Shown here one piece after another: positions 29,628 to 40,149 of a stretch of 64,000 bases of DNA. Both the position numbers and the translations under genes were made by a program. How positions within the stretch are numbered: position 1 is the stretch's first letter; each line of letters opens with the position of its first letter. This stretch comes from Pseudomonas massiliensis. Lineage in GTDB: Bacteria; Pseudomonadota; Gammaproteobacteria; Pseudomonadales; Pseudomonadaceae. The notes below the pieces were generated by a model. That model ran no database searches. It had not been told where the DNA came from and saw nothing but the letters and a program-made list of their open reading frames with translations. The stretch spans positions 248,001-312,000 of the forward strand of contig NZ_CCYK01000006.1 of the NCBI RefSeq assembly GCF_000826105.1. Direction: 5' to 3'.

Positions 29628-30545
29628 TTATTCCCTTCGCGCAGCCCTTGTGGCCATTGCCTTGCCTACCCGGGACCCGGTTTCCCGGCCTAGCACCGCG
29701 CAAATGCCATTGCCCGCCTCGGCCACCCGCGCCAGGTCTACCCCCGTCTCGATGTCCATACCATGAAGCAGGTACAGCACATCCTCGGTCGCGACATTGC
29801 CCGACGCGCCCTTGGCATAAGGGCAACCCCCAAGCCCGGCCACGGAGCTGTCGAATACGGCGATGCCCTCTTGCAGACTGGCGTAGACGTTAGCCAGGGC
29901 CTGGCCGTAGGTGTCGTGGAAATGGCCCGCCAGGCTGCTTCTGGGCAGGCGTCGAGCCAGGCGATTCCAGAGCGCTCGGACCTTGCCCGGGGTACCGCGG
30001 CCGATGGTATCGCCAAGGGAAATTTCGTAGCAGCCCAGGTCACTCAACGCTTCGGCCACCTGGGCGACCTGGTCCGGACTGATCTCGCCTTCGTAGGGGC
30101 AGCCGAGCACGCAGGATACATAACCACGCACCTGCACGCCCCGCAGCCGGGCGGCCTCGATCACTGGCGCGAAGCGCTCCAGGCTCTGGCCGATGGAACA
30201 GTTGATATTGCGCTGGGAAAAGGTTTCCGACGCGGCGGCGAACACAGCAATCTCCCGTGCTCCCGTCGCGACCGCGGCCTCGAAACCCTGGAGGTTGGGC
30301 ACGAGCACACCGTAGGTTACTCCCGGCCTCTGCCGAATCCCGGCCAGGACTTCGGCGGTCCCGGCCATCTGGGGTACCCACTTGGGAGAAACGAAACTGC
30401 CCACCTCGACATAAGGAAGGCCGGCATCGGTCAGGGCATCGCAGAGGGCGATCCTGTCGGCGACACTGATGGCCTGTTTTTCGTTCTGTAATCCATCCCG
30501 AGGGCCCACCTCGACCAGGCGAACCTGTCCTGGATAATGGTTCAT
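29628..30545 (-). CDS. liuE: Hydroxymethylglutaryl-CoA lyase
   Basis: 305 residues, HMGL-like barrel. It cleaves HMG-CoA to acetoacetate and acetyl-CoA, the end of leucine breakdown. VEVGPRDGLQNEKQ is the metal/substrate site and VAGLGGCPYAKGASGNVATE carries the signature cysteine. Overlaps liuD by 4 bases (ATGA). Confidence 0.95.
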   Translation of the reverse strand: MNHYPGQVRLVEVGPRDGLQNEKQAISVADRIALCDALTDAGLPYVEVGSFVSPKWVPQMAGTAEVLAGIRQRPGVTYGVLVPNLQGFEAAVATGAREIAVFAAASETFSQRNINCSIGQSLERFAPVIEAARLRGVQVRGYVSCVLGCPYEGEISPDQVAQVAEALSDLGCYEISLGDTIGRGTPGKVRALWNRLARRLPRSSLAGHFHDTYGQALANVYASLQEGIAVFDSSVAGLGGCPYAKGASGNVATEDVLYLLHGMDIETGVDLARVAEAGNGICAVLGRETGSRVGKAMATRAARRE

Positions 30546-32521
30546 GGCGCGCTTCCCTCGGGACTCTTCGGCATGGAGGGTTCTGGCGCCTGCAGTTCGA
30601 TGAGCGGAGTGCCTTCGGCAACCAGATCACCTACCGCGCAGAACAGCTGCTGGACAGTCCCCCCATGAGGTGCCTTGATGCTGTGCTCCATCTTCATGGC
30701 CTCTACCACGAGCAAGGTCTCGCCAGCCTCCACGACCTGGCCAGGCTTGGCCATGATGGCGACCACGCTGGCGTTCATCGGCGCGGTCAGCCCTCCCTTG
30801 GCAGCATGTTGGCCTTGCGCCTGGGCCAGAGGATCCACCCGCCCTACTTCCAGCCAGCGACCCTCCCATTCCAGGAACAGCCTGTTTTCACGCCAGAAGA
30901 CCGCGTGCCCCTGACGCAAGCTCTCCTGGGTCAACCATAGCCGGCCTTCGCTGAGCACGGCGGCGTCCAAGGGCGCCGGGCTTACCCGCTGGCGCTGCTG
31001 CCCACATTGCAGGTCGATCGACCGCTCGGCGGGGCCGCCCAGGCGCCAGCCATTGCCGCTGGCCCAGGGTTCGACACCGCCCTTCGGCTGACAATCAGGA
31101 CTCAGGGCCCACCAGGCTGTGGCTGCCACGACCCAGAACCCAGGAGGCAACTGATTTTCCACCGCGGGCAACAGCTCAGCCTGATACTGCGCGATAAAGC
31201 CGGTATGTACCTGGGCCTGGGCGAAGGCGGGATGCGCCAGTAGGCGACGCAGGAAGCCCAGATTGGTGGCAAAGCCTGCCACGGCCGTTTCTCCGAGCAT
31301 GGCCAGCAACCGCTTGCGTGCCTCTTCACGGGTTTCGCCCCAGGCAATGACCTTGGCCAGCATGGGGTCGTAGAACGGTGAGATGTCATCCCCTTCGGTT
31401 ACACCGCTGTCCACCCGGCGTCCCTCGCCGGCCGACGCCTCCTTGTACAATGCCAGATGCCCGGCCGCGGGCAGGAAGTCGTTGTCAGTGTCTTCAGCAT
31501 AAAGGCGCACCTCGATCGCATGGCCTTCGAGCGGCACCTCGGCCTGGGTGATGGGTAACGGCTCTCCGGCAGCGACCCGCAGTTGCCAGGCTACCAGATC
31601 CAGACCGGTAATGGCCTCGGTCACCGGATGCTCCACCTGCAAGCGCGTGTTCATCTCCATGAAGAAAAACTCGCCCCGGGCATCCAGGAGAAACTCCACC
31701 GTGCCGGCCCCGACATAACCGATGGCCTGCGCGGCCTTGACCGCCGCTTCCCCCATGCCCTGGCGCAACGCCGATGACAGGCCGGGCGCCGGTGCTTCTT
31801 CCACCACCTTCTGGTGACGGCGCTGGATGGAGCAGTCCCGCTCGTTGAGGTACAAGCAGTGTCCGTGGCGGTCGGCGAACACCTGGATTTCCACGTGACG
31901 TGGCTCCAGCACGTACTTTTCCAGCAGCATGCGGCTATCACCGAAGGCCGATTGCGCCTCGCGTTGGGCCGACGCCAGGGCCTGCTCCAGCTCACCCTGG
32001 TGCTCGACCACCTTCATGCCCTTGCCGCCCCCGCCCGCGGCCGCCTTGAGTAATACCGGATAGCCGATATCCGCAGCGGCTTTCTGAAAGGTGGCCAGGC
32101 TTTGATCTTGCCCATGGTAGCCAGGTACCAGAGGCACCCCAGCCGCGTCCATCAGCGTCTTGGCTGCGGATTTGCTGCCCATGGCCTCGATGGTGCCAGC
32201 GGGGGGGCCTATGAACAGGAGGCCGGCCGCCTCCACCGCCCTAGCGAAGGCGGCGTTTTCCGAAAGAAATCCATATCCCGGGTGAATGGCCTGCGCGCCG
32301 CTAGCCTTGGCGGCGGCCATGATCTTGTCGATGACCAGATAGCTCTGGGCCGGCTTGGCGCCGCCGAGGCTGACAGCCAGGTCGGCCTCCCGGACGTGTC
32401 GGGCTCGGGCGTCGATGTCACTGTGCACGGCGACAGTTCGTATGCCCAGGGCTCGGGCGGTGCGCATGATGCGGCAGGCAATCTCACCACGGTTGGCGAT
32501 GAGCAGGGTATGCAGGGTCAT
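30542..32521 (-). CDS. liuD: Methylcrotonyl-CoA carboxylase, biotin-containing alpha subunit
   Basis: 659 residues. Biotin carboxylase domain (1-450) with ATP-grasp loop KAAAGGGGKGMKVV and FMEMNTRLQVEHPVTE; a BT linker; and a C-terminal biotinyl domain with VEAMKMEHS (biotinylated lysine). It carboxylates 3-methylcrotonyl-CoA with LiuB. Overlaps liuC by 4 bases. Confidence 0.95.
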   Translation of the reverse strand: MTLHTLLIANRGEIACRIMRTARALGIRTVAVHSDIDARARHVREADLAVSLGGAKPAQSYLVIDKIMAAAKASGAQAIHPGYGFLSENAAFARAVEAAGLLFIGPPAGTIEAMGSKSAAKTLMDAAGVPLVPGYHGQDQSLATFQKAAADIGYPVLLKAAAGGGGKGMKVVEHQGELEQALASAQREAQSAFGDSRMLLEKYVLEPRHVEIQVFADRHGHCLYLNERDCSIQRRHQKVVEEAPAPGLSSALRQGMGEAAVKAAQAIGYVGAGTVEFLLDARGEFFFMEMNTRLQVEHPVTEAITGLDLVAWQLRVAAGEPLPITQAEVPLEGHAIEVRLYAEDTDNDFLPAAGHLALYKEASAGEGRRVDSGVTEGDDISPFYDPMLAKVIAWGETREEARKRLLAMLGETAVAGFATNLGFLRRLLAHPAFAQAQVHTGFIAQYQAELLPAVENQLPPGFWVVAATAWWALSPDCQPKGGVEPWASGNGWRLGGPAERSIDLQCGQQRQRVSPAPLDAAVLSEGRLWLTQESLRQGHAVFWRENRLFLEWEGRWLEVGRVDPLAQAQGQHAAKGGLTAPMNASVVAIMAKPGQVVEAGETLLVVEAMKMEHSIKAPHGGTVQQLFCAVGDLVAEGTPLIELQAPEPSMPKSPEGSAP

Positions 32522-33318
32522 GGGGTGGTCTCCTGCCAGGCGGGGCTGCGTTTTTCCAGGAAGGCAGCGAGCCCCTCCTGGCCTTCGGCACTGATGCGGA
32601 TGTCTGCTATGGCGCCCTCGGTGTAGCAGCGCACCTGCGCGGCGGGCAGCCCGCCGCCCACCTCGGCCAGCAACCCCTTGCAGGCACGCAGGGCGGCTGG
32701 ACTGTTCTGCAACAGGTTGCTCACCCAGCGCTCGACCAGGGCGTCCAGCTCGGCGGCGGGCACCACCTCATGGAGCAAACCCAGGGCCAGCGCGTCGGTG
32801 CCGGAAAAACGTTCGGCCGAGAGCATGTAGCGGCGCGCCTGGCGTTCGCCGAGGGCCTTGACCACGAAGGGGCTGATCACGGCGGGAATCAGGCCGATGC
32901 GCACCTCGGAGAGCGAGAAAAGCGCATCCTCGGCGCCTATGGCCATGTCACAGCAACTGACCAGCCCTACCGCGCCACCGAAGGCCGCGCCCTGTACCAC
33001 CGCCAGGGTAGGAATGGGCAGCCCGGCGAAGCGGTACATCAGCTCGGCCAACGCCTGGGCGTCATCCAGGTTGGCCTGGCGGCTTAGCTGAGCGCTGGCC
33101 CGCATCCAGGCCAGGTCAGCACCAGCGCTGAAGTGCCTGCCGCGCCCACGCAGCAAAATGAAGCGCAGGCCGGGCTCGGCCTCGACCTGGGCAACGGCCT
33201 GGGTCAGTTCGGTGATCATCGGCGCATCGAAGGCATTGTTTTTCTCGGCCCTGTCGAGCCAGAGGGTAGCGAAACCGCGTGGGTCCCGCTCCATGTTCAC
33301 GCTGTGCACAGTGGTCAT
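32518..33318 (-). CDS. liuC: Methylglutaconyl-CoA hydratase (enoyl-CoA hydratase family)
   Basis: 266 residues, crotonase fold. Oxyanion-hole segments GRGRHFSAGADLAWM and VQGAAFGGAVGLVSCCDMAI; acid/base region SLSEVRIGLIPAVISPFV. Position between the two carboxylase subunit genes assigns it to the leucine pathway rather than fatty acid oxidation or geranyl-CoA use. Three bases separate it from liuB. Confidence 0.93.
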   Translation of the reverse strand: MTTVHSVNMERDPRGFATLWLDRAEKNNAFDAPMITELTQAVAQVEAEPGLRFILLRGRGRHFSAGADLAWMRASAQLSRQANLDDAQALAELMYRFAGLPIPTLAVVQGAAFGGAVGLVSCCDMAIGAEDALFSLSEVRIGLIPAVISPFVVKALGERQARRYMLSAERFSGTDALALGLLHEVVPAAELDALVERWVSNLLQNSPAALRACKGLLAEVGGGLPAAQVRCYTEGAIADIRISAEGQEGLAAFLEKRSPAWQETTP

Positions 33319-33321
33319 GGC

Positions 33322-34929
33322 TCACATCCGGAAGACGCCAAACTGGCTGGGTTCGATAGGGGCATTGAGGCTGGCCGAAAGAGCCAGGGTCAGCAGGTCA
33401 CGGGTCTGCGCCGGATCGATCACGCCGTCATCCCACAGCCTTGCGCTGGAATAAAAGGCGTGGGCCTGCTGCTCGTACTGCGCGACTATGGGCTGTTTGA
33501 TCCGCTCGGCCTCGGCGTCATCGAAGGGCTGGCCAGCCCGGGCGGCCTGCTCGCGCTTGACCTGCACCAACACCCCGGCCGCCTGTTCGGCCCCCATCAC
33601 CCCTATGCGCGCGTTCGGCCACATCCAGAGGAAGCGCGGGTCGAAGGCGCGACCGCACATGCCGTAGTTGCCCGCGCCGAAGCTGCCGCCGATGATTACG
33701 GTGAACTTGGGTACGCGCGCGCAGGACACGGCGGTGACCAGCTTGGCCCCATGCTTGGCGATGCCGCCTTCTTCGTACTTCTTGCCCACCATGAAGCCGG
33801 TGATGTTTTGCAAGAACACCAGGGGAATGCCCCGCTGGCAGGCCAGTTCGATAAAGTGGGCGCCCTTTTGGGCGGCTTCGGCAAAGAGAATGCCGTTGTT
33901 GGCCAGTATCGCCACCGGGTGACCCTGCAAATGAGCGAAGCCGCACACCAGGGTGGTGCCGAACAGCGCCTTGAACTCATCCAGCTCGCTGCCGTCGACC
34001 AGGCGGGCAATGATTTCCCGCACGTCGAAAGGCTGCTTGGGGTCCGCCGGGACCACACCATAGAGTTCCTGCGCGGGGTACAGAGGCGGTTGTGGCGTTC
34101 GCAGCTCCAGCCTGCCCTGCTTGCGCCAGTTCAGGTTGGCGATGCAGCGCCGCGCCAGGGCCAGGGCATGCTCGTCGTTCTCGGCGTAATGGTCGGCTAC
34201 CCCGGACGTACGACAATGGACGTCGGCGCCACCAAGCTCCTCGGCGCTTACCACCTCGCCAGTGGCCGCCTTGACCAGGGGCGGGCCGGCCAGGAAGACC
34301 GTGGCCTGGTTGCGCACCATGATGGTTTCGTCGCTCATGGCCGGCACATAGGCGCCACCCGCGGTACAGGAACCCATGACCACGGCGATCTGGGGAATGC
34401 CTTGAGCGCTCATGTTGGCCTGGTTGAAGAATATGCGACCGAAATGTTCACGGTCGGGGAACACCTCCTCCTGCCGTGGCAGATTGGCACCGCCAGAGTC
34501 CACCAGGTAAATGCATGGCAGGCGGTTCTGCTGGGCAATGGCCTGGGCACGCAGGTGCTTCTTCACGGTCAGCGGGTAGTAGCTTCCGCCTTTGACCGTG
34601 GCGTCATTGGCCACGATCATGCATTGCACTCCCGCCACCGAGCCGATGCCCGCGATGACGCCGGCAGCGGGCACAGCCTCGTCATACACCTCGTGGGCGG
34701 CCAATTGGCCTACTTCAAGAAACGGCGAACCCAGGTCCAGCAATTGGTCGATGCGCTGCCGGGGTAGCAGCTTGCCCCGCGCGAGGTGGCGTTGCTGCGC
34801 CGTGACACCGCCCCCCTGAGCGATGCTGGCCAGCAGTTCGCGCAGGCGGGCGACCTGCTGCTCCATCGCTCCCGCATTACGGGCGAATTCCGGCGATCTG
34901 GTATTGAGCTGTGTGTGTAGCCTGGCCAT
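33322..34929 (-). CDS. liuB: Methylcrotonyl-CoA carboxylase, carboxyltransferase beta subunit
   Basis: 535 residues. Two crotonase-like halves: the first with [20 protein letters not shown] and the second with [20 protein letters not shown], a PCC/MCC-type signature. ATG 34929 has AGGAGG at proper spacing; an upstream extension in the same frame would run into liuA and is rejected. Fifty-two bases separate it from liuA. Confidence 0.95.
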   Translation of the reverse strand: MARLHTQLNTRSPEFARNAGAMEQQVARLRELLASIAQGGGVTAQQRHLARGKLLPRQRIDQLLDLGSPFLEVGQLAAHEVYDEAVPAAGVIAGIGSVAGVQCMIVANDATVKGGSYYPLTVKKHLRAQAIAQQNRLPCIYLVDSGGANLPRQEEVFPDREHFGRIFFNQANMSAQGIPQIAVVMGSCTAGGAYVPAMSDETIMVRNQATVFLAGPPLVKAATGEVVSAEELGGADVHCRTSGVADHYAENDEHALALARRCIANLNWRKQGRLELRTPQPPLYPAQELYGVVPADPKQPFDVREIIARLVDGSELDEFKALFGTTLVCGFAHLQGHPVAILANNGILFAEAAQKGAHFIELACQRGIPLVFLQNITGFMVGKKYEEGGIAKHGAKLVTAVSCARVPKFTVIIGGSFGAGNYGMCGRAFDPRFLWMWPNARIGVMGAEQAAGVLVQVKREQAARAGQPFDDAEAERIKQPIVAQYEQQAHAFYSSARLWDDGVIDPAQTRDLLTLALSASLNAPIEPSQFGVFRM

Positions 34930-34981
34930 CAACGAGCCTCCTTTCTGAATCCCACCATTGCCAAGGGCAGCGACCCAGGTT

Positions 34982-36145
34982 TCAACGGGTTTCGTTGAAC
35001 AGTTCGCGACCAATGAGCATCCGACGGATCTCGCTGGTGCCGGCGCCGATTTCGTAGAGTTTGGCGTCGCGCAGGAAGCGACCGGTGGGAAATTCGTTGA
35101 TGTAGCCATTGCCACCGAGGATCTGGATGGCGTCCAAGGCCATCTGGGTAGCGCGCTCGGCGGTATAGAGGATCACCCCGGCGGCGTCCTTGCGTGTGGT
35201 CTCCCCACGGTCACAGGCCTGGGCCACGGCGTAGAGATAGGCGCGGCTGGCATTGAGCTGGGTGTACATGTCGGCGACCTTGCCCTGCACCAGCTGAAAC
35301 TCGCCAATGCTCTGGCCGAACTGCTTGCGGTCATGAATGTAAGGGACTACCACGTCCATGCACGCCTGCATGATGCCCACCGGGCCGCCGGAGAGCACTA
35401 CGCGTTCGTAGTCCAGCCCGCTCATCAGCACCCGCACGCCATCGTTTTCGACCCCGAGGATGTTTTCTTCCGGGACTTCCACGTTGTCGAAGAACAATTC
35501 GCAAGTATTGGAACCGCGCATGCCCAGCTTGTCGAACTTCTGGCTACGGCTGAAGCCTTTCCAGTCTCGCTCTACGATGAACGCGGTAATGCCATGGGCG
35601 GCCCGGGAAGGGTCCGTCTTGGCGTAGATCACATAGGTATTGGCATCCGGGCCGTTGGTGATCCAGGTCTTGCTGCCATTGAGCAGGTAGCGGTCACCCT
35701 GGCGCTCGGCGCGCAGGCGCATGGACACTACGTCAGAACCGGCATTGGGCTCGCTCATGGCCAGGGCGCCCACATGTTCGCCGCTGACCAGCTTGGGCAG
35801 GTAGCGCGCTTTCTGCGCCGCGCTACCGTTTCGCTTGATCTGATTGACGCACAGATTGGAGTGCGCTCCATAGGACAGCGCTACCGAACCGGAGCCCCGG
35901 CTGATCTCTTCCATCGCGATCACGTGGGCCAGGTACCCCATCCCGGCACCGCCATACTCTTCCTCGACCGTGATTCCCAGCAGGCCCATCTCACCAAACC
36001 TTCGCCACATGTCCGCCGGGAAGCTGTTGCTCTGATCGATCTCGCTGGCCCGTGGCGCGAGTTCGCTGGCCACCAGGGCGTGTACCTGGTCGCGCAATAT
36101 GTCGAGGCTTTCGCCAAGGGCGAAATTCAAGCTGGGATACGTCAT
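34982..36145 (-). CDS. liuA: Isovaleryl-CoA dehydrogenase
   Basis: 387 residues, acyl-CoA dehydrogenase family. [60 protein letters not shown] and the C-terminal [20 protein letters not shown] with the FAD/substrate end. First enzyme of the operon, oxidising isovaleryl-CoA to 3-methylcrotonyl-CoA. It diverges from a LysR gene across 147 bases. Confidence 0.94.
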   Translation of the reverse strand: MTYPSLNFALGESLDILRDQVHALVASELAPRASEIDQSNSFPADMWRRFGEMGLLGITVEEEYGGAGMGYLAHVIAMEEISRGSGSVALSYGAHSNLCVNQIKRNGSAAQKARYLPKLVSGEHVGALAMSEPNAGSDVVSMRLRAERQGDRYLLNGSKTWITNGPDANTYVIYAKTDPSRAAHGITAFIVERDWKGFSRSQKFDKLGMRGSNTCELFFDNVEVPEENILGVENDGVRVLMSGLDYERVVLSGGPVGIMQACMDVVVPYIHDRKQFGQSIGEFQLVQGKVADMYTQLNASRAYLYAVAQACDRGETTRKDAAGVILYTAERATQMALDAIQILGGNGYINEFPTGRFLRDAKLYEIGAGTSEIRRMLIGRELFNETR

Positions 36146-36292
36146 GGTCCACCTGTAATTGTCATTGGTATGGTGATGTCATGGGGCTTTAGCCCTGCCG
36201 AGCATGAGCACGGCTCGGTTTGTCTGGAGCATAGGAGCAGAAAAGCGGTATCGTAAATTTATAAAATAAGAACCCAGGTATTTGAGAATCGA
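36146..36292. promoter_or_regulatory. Divergent liuA / LysR control region
   Basis: A 147-bp region with an AT-rich patch at 36250-36285 containing the palindrome TAAATTTA (36254-36261) and TATAAA (36260-36265), a possible -10 for the LysR gene. Divergent placement of a LysR gene beside its target operon usually means a shared regulatory site here. Confidence 0.5.
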
Positions 36293-37204
36293 ATGGCACA
36301 CCGGACCGATATTTCCATGCGTCAGCTGCGCTATTTCGTGGCCGCCGCAGAGCACAATCAATTCTCCGTTGCCGCCACGGCTGTACATGTTTCGCAGTCG
36401 GCGATCACCACGGCGGTGAGCCAGCTGGAGCACCGGCTCGGAGTCCGGTTGTTCGAGCGCCTTCCCCATGGGGTGAAGCTGACCGCCGAGGGACACCAGT
36501 TCTACCACCATGCCCGGCATATCCTGGACACCTTGAACGATGCAGTGAGCCAGCCGCTGTTCCATAGCCATGGCCTGACTGGCAGCGTGCGCGTGGGCGC
36601 GTCCTATACGGTACTCGGCTACTATCTGCCCAACCTGCTGGCAAGGTTCAAGCGCAGCTACCCCAGCGTTGAGGTGGATCTGGTCGAAATGGACCGTGTC
36701 AGTCTCGAGGCTGGCATGCTGGACGGCTCGATCGAGCTAGGCCTGACGCTCATTTCCAACCTGGACCCGGCCCTGCCGCTGGAAAGACGCTTGCTGATGC
36801 GTTCACCTCGGCAACTCTGGCTGCCCAGCGGGCATTCCTTGCTGGGTATGCGAAGCCTGAGCCTGGCGGATGTGGCCCAACATCCCTACATCCTCGCCAC
36901 CGTCGATGAAGGCGAGGCCTCGACGCTGCGTTACTGGAACGCAGCAGGCCTGACGCCCAGAGTGGTGTTCCGGACCTCGTCCATCGAATCGGTACGCGGG
37001 CTGGTAGCCCATGGCTTCGGCGTGACCATCCTCTCCGACATGGTCTACCGCCCCTGGTCCCTTGAGGGTCGCAAGGTCGAGGCAAGGCCACTGTCCGAAG
37101 GCATCCCGCCGCTGGAGCTAGGCCTGGTCTGGGCACCAGGTGCAGACTTCAGCCCGGCCGCCACCGCGTTCAAGCAGTTTCTCAGTACCGCGCCGGTCAT
37201 CTAG
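36293..37204 (+). CDS. LysR-family regulator, probable controller of the liu operon
   Basis: 303 residues. Helix-turn-helix at about 9-65 (MRQLRYFVAAAEHNQFSVAA, VHVSQSAITTAVSQLEHRLG) and a substrate-binding domain to the end. ATG 36293 is used; an internal ATG at 36317 would also give the domain. No MerR-type liuR gene is seen in its usual place before liuA. Regulation of liu is inferred only from divergence. Confidence 0.85.
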   Translation: MAHRTDISMRQLRYFVAAAEHNQFSVAATAVHVSQSAITTAVSQLEHRLGVRLFERLPHGVKLTAEGHQFYHHARHILDTLNDAVSQPLFHSHGLTGSVRVGASYTVLGYYLPNLLARFKRSYPSVEVDLVEMDRVSLEAGMLDGSIELGLTLISNLDPALPLERRLLMRSPRQLWLPSGHSLLGMRSLSLADVAQHPYILATVDEGEASTLRYWNAAGLTPRVVFRTSSIESVRGLVAHGFGVTILSDMVYRPWSLEGRKVEARPLSEGIPPLELGLVWAPGADFSPAATAFKQFLSTAPVI

Positions 37205-37227
37205 GCCAGACACGCTGCCTGCCATTC

Positions 37228-37539
37228 TCAGCGAAGGGTCAGCAACCCCTGGCGCGCGACCCGGGTCAACTGGGCGATCAGCGCCGGTGCCTCTTCGGCG
37301 CTCGGGCTCTGGACCACGGCCAGGTCGAAGCGGTTGTCCGGAAGGTGCGTCAGGGACTGGCCGGGATTGAGGAACTGGACCGAAAACGGCGCTGATTTGC
37401 CGTTGCGTCGCGGCCAGCCATCGAGGCAACGCAGCAAGGCCGGCTGATGACGACCGACCAGCAGAATGCTTGGAGTATGGGATTTCAGAACGGACCCTGG
37501 CAGCGGGGCCAGGCAAACAAGGGCGCGGGGACAACTCAT
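37228..37539 (-). CDS. Hypothetical protein, possibly C-terminally truncated
   Basis: 103 residues from MSCPRALVCLAPLPGSVLKS. SILLVGRHQPALL and FDLAVVQ look like the first and middle strands of a Rossmann-like fold, but no family is certain. The frame ends only 24 bases past the stop of the convergent LysR gene, so a C-terminal part may have been lost. The start is uncertain. Confidence 0.45.
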   Translation of the reverse strand: MSCPRALVCLAPLPGSVLKSHTPSILLVGRHQPALLRCLDGWPRRNGKSAPFSVQFLNPGQSLTHLPDNRFDLAVVQSPSAEEAPALIAQLTRVARQGLLTLR

Positions 37540-37739
37540 GGCTCGGTACTCTTTATGGCTGCTGCTCTGCCTCACGGTTTGCGCCGGGCAGGTGTGAGGC
37601 AACACCGAGCCAGCGTTTTAGCGGTATTTCTGGCTCTGGAATGAGCCCTGGCGCCCCGCAAGTAGCTGTCTAAATCGGCGCATGAAGATCCTAGTGGCGG
37701 CAGGAGGCAGTGTCAACCGATGGCCAGCCCGCCAGCGGA

Positions 37740-39149
37740 TCAAGGTTCCAGGCTGTCCCGGGCGCGATTGAAGGCCAGGTAGTACTTGTTCACGTTATTG
37801 ACGTAGCGTACCGGGGCCAGGCCCAGGCTCTCCATGGCTACCCGCTCTACCTGGAAAAACCAGCGATTGGGGTCCAACCCTCGCTGGCGCGCCTGGGCTC
37901 GCAACCGCTGCACGCGCTCAGGGCCTAGGTTGTAGGCCGCCAGCACGAAGGCCATGCGCTCGCGTTCATCCATGTGCTTACTGTTGAAGAAGTTACGGCG
38001 AATCAACGCCAGGTAACGCGCCGCCGCCCGAACGCTGTCATCCACGTCATCCATCTGTCTGACGCCGACCCGCCGGGCGGCGGCCGGTGTGATCTGCAAG
38101 GGCCCGCTGGCACCGCTGCCGCCCCGGGCATCAGGTGTCAGGTCCGACTCCTTGTACGCCAGCGCAGCCAGGTCCAGCCAGTCCAGGCCCTGTTCCCGAG
38201 CGTTGCGCTGCAATACCGGGCGCAGTGCCTCCAGGCGTGCCCGGTCGTCGCGGTCCAGTGGGTTTCGGGTCTGGTAGAGGTCGCGGCAGCCCTCGAGCAA
38301 CGCCTTGTCCTGATTGGCGGCGGGCTTGTACTGACTGATGAAGGCGCGAACGCTTTCGCTCAACTGTGGCGCGTCCTGGCGAACGTACCAGCTGATCGGC
38401 GTTGGCGCCTGGAAGGCCAGCCGCCGCTCCACCCGCAGGTCTGGCATCAGCTTGACCCAACGCTCGGCGATGGGCTGCTCCACCAGCGTCATGGCGTACA
38501 CCCCGGCGCTGACCATGTCCAGTACATCCTCGACACCGAGGCTGGCATCTGCCCATTCGATCACCATGGGTCGCTTGTGACGCGCTATCAACTGTGCATT
38601 GGCGCGGTTGACCGCTTCCTCGGCCGCGCTGCCGGCCACCAGCACCAGGTGCTTGCCAGCCAGTTGATCCAGGTTGTCAAAGGCGCGGTGCTTGCGCGGA
38701 TGCACCAGTACCAGGTCGCTATTGGCCACGGCGGCGGTGGCCGCCACCGAACGCAGGTTGCCCACGGGTGCCAGGGCCTCGCCTGGAGCAGCCAGGTCCG
38801 CTTCCCCGTGCTGCAGCGCGGCCAGCAACTGGCCTTTGGGTCGCGGCACCGCTTGCAAGCGAATCGCCCCATGGCTGCCCTTCTGCGCATTGAGGAAGGC
38901 TTCAAACGCCTTCAGGCGGCGGTCTTCGGCGCCCACGGGCGCGCCACCCAGGGTGGCGGAACTGTTGCGACTCTGATTGACCACCACGCGCAATACCTTG
39001 GCCTGGCGAATCTGGTTCAGGTCGCGCGCGGCCTTGGCGGGCCGGTGCGTTTCGGCTATCCGAGGCTCAGCGAGCGCAACGGTACAAGTGAAGGCGAAAA
39101 GCGCGAGTGTAGCCAGGGTCAAACCCCGGCCAGCAACGGGACCTTTCAT
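37740..39149 (-). CDS. Periplasmic lytic murein transglycosylase, MltF2-like
   Basis: 469 residues. Signal peptide LTLATLALFAFTCTVALAE, then a family-3 solute-binding domain (about 50-280) and a lysozyme-like SLT domain with the catalytic glutamate in ALAYKESDLTPDARG and the GPLQITPAAARRVG motif. This is the MltF architecture, but the sequence differs from canonical MltF and fits the second paralogue found in Pseudomonas (MltF2, PA2865 from memory). No lipobox, so probably soluble. CGGAG precedes ATG 39149. Confidence 0.85.
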   Translation of the reverse strand: MKGPVAGRGLTLATLALFAFTCTVALAEPRIAETHRPAKAARDLNQIRQAKVLRVVVNQSRNSSATLGGAPVGAEDRRLKAFEAFLNAQKGSHGAIRLQAVPRPKGQLLAALQHGEADLAAPGEALAPVGNLRSVAATAAVANSDLVLVHPRKHRAFDNLDQLAGKHLVLVAGSAAEEAVNRANAQLIARHKRPMVIEWADASLGVEDVLDMVSAGVYAMTLVEQPIAERWVKLMPDLRVERRLAFQAPTPISWYVRQDAPQLSESVRAFISQYKPAANQDKALLEGCRDLYQTRNPLDRDDRARLEALRPVLQRNAREQGLDWLDLAALAYKESDLTPDARGGSGASGPLQITPAAARRVGVRQMDDVDDSVRAAARYLALIRRNFFNSKHMDERERMAFVLAAYNLGPERVQRLRAQARQRGLDPNRWFFQVERVAMESLGLAPVRYVNNVNKYYLAFNRARDSLEP

Positions 39150-39290
39150 CTGTGCTCCGAGGTTAAAAGCCCGCCCCGCTGGCATACTGCCAGGGGCTAC
39201 CAAAACCGCGCTCATGACGGGAGCGTCGGGTTTTATTTATAAGGGTGAAGCTTTGGTATGCTTTCCGGCCTCAGCCTGAAAGGAGCCACC

Positions 39291-40094
39291 ATGCAACTCA
39301 TCGACATCGGCGTCAACCTGACCAACCCGGCTTTCGACGAGCAGCACGGTGATCTTCTGCAGCGCGCCTTCGATGCAGGGGTTGTGCAACTGGTGCTGAC
39401 CGGCACCAGCGGCGAGGTGAGCGAACAGGCGCTTGCCCTGGCTGAACGCCTTGACCCGGCCGGGGAGCGGCTGTTCACGACGGCCGGTGTCCATCCCCAC
39501 GAAGCCAGCCAGTGGAACAACGACAGCCAGCGACGCATCAAGGCCTTGCTCGGCCATGCCCGTGTACGCGCGGTGGGCGAATGCGGGCTGGATTTCAACC
39601 GCGACTTCTCACCGCGCCCCGACCAGGAGCGGGCGCTGGAAGAACAACTCGCCCTGGCGGCCGAGCACCAGCTACCGGTATTTCTCCATGAACGCGACGC
39701 TGCCCCGCGTTTGCTGGCGATCCTGCGGGAATGGCGCGACCGTCTCAGCCACGGCCTGGTCCACTGCTTCACCGCCGACCGCACCGAACTTTTCGCCTAT
39801 CTGGATCTGGACCTGCATATCGGCATCACGGGCTGGATCTGCGACGAGCGCCGCGGCAGCCATCTGCATCCGTTGATGTCGAGCATTCCCCAAGGCCGCC
39901 TGATGCTGGAAAGCGACGCGCCCTGGCTGCTCCCCCGCACGCTTCGACCACGGCCGAAGAACGGCCGCAACGAACCTGCGTTCCTGACCGAGGTACTACG
40001 CGAAGTCGCTCGACATCGAGGCGAGACGGAACCGGAACTGGCAGCGCATACCACGGCCTGCGCGCGGGCGTTTTTTGGCTTGCCTGTGTTGTAA
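39291..40094 (+). CDS. tatD: TatD 3'-5' exonuclease / deoxyribonuclease
   Basis: 267 residues, metal-dependent TIM barrel. The N-terminus [13 protein letters not shown] lacks the HxH of the wider family but is exactly the E. coli TatD form. Metal ligands: Glu in [13 protein letters not shown], His in PVFLHERDA, His in LVHCFTAD and Asp in [17 protein letters not shown] lies just before ATG 39291. Role in DNA repair or turnover. Confidence 0.92.
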   Translation: MQLIDIGVNLTNPAFDEQHGDLLQRAFDAGVVQLVLTGTSGEVSEQALALAERLDPAGERLFTTAGVHPHEASQWNNDSQRRIKALLGHARVRAVGECGLDFNRDFSPRPDQERALEEQLALAAEHQLPVFLHERDAAPRLLAILREWRDRLSHGLVHCFTADRTELFAYLDLDLHIGITGWICDERRGSHLHPLMSSIPQGRLMLESDAPWLLPRTLRPRPKNGRNEPAFLTEVLREVARHRGETEPELAAHTTACARAFFGLPVL

Positions 40095-40149
40095 ACCGCC
40101 AGGAGTAAGGGAGCAATCAGCTTTTTGCAGAAGACAGACGGCCATGCGA

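Noticed and set aside
39291..40094. Loss of the HxH metal motif in TatD as an anomaly
   Set aside because: E. coli TatD itself has the same DIGVNLT start; it is normal for the true TatD subgroup.
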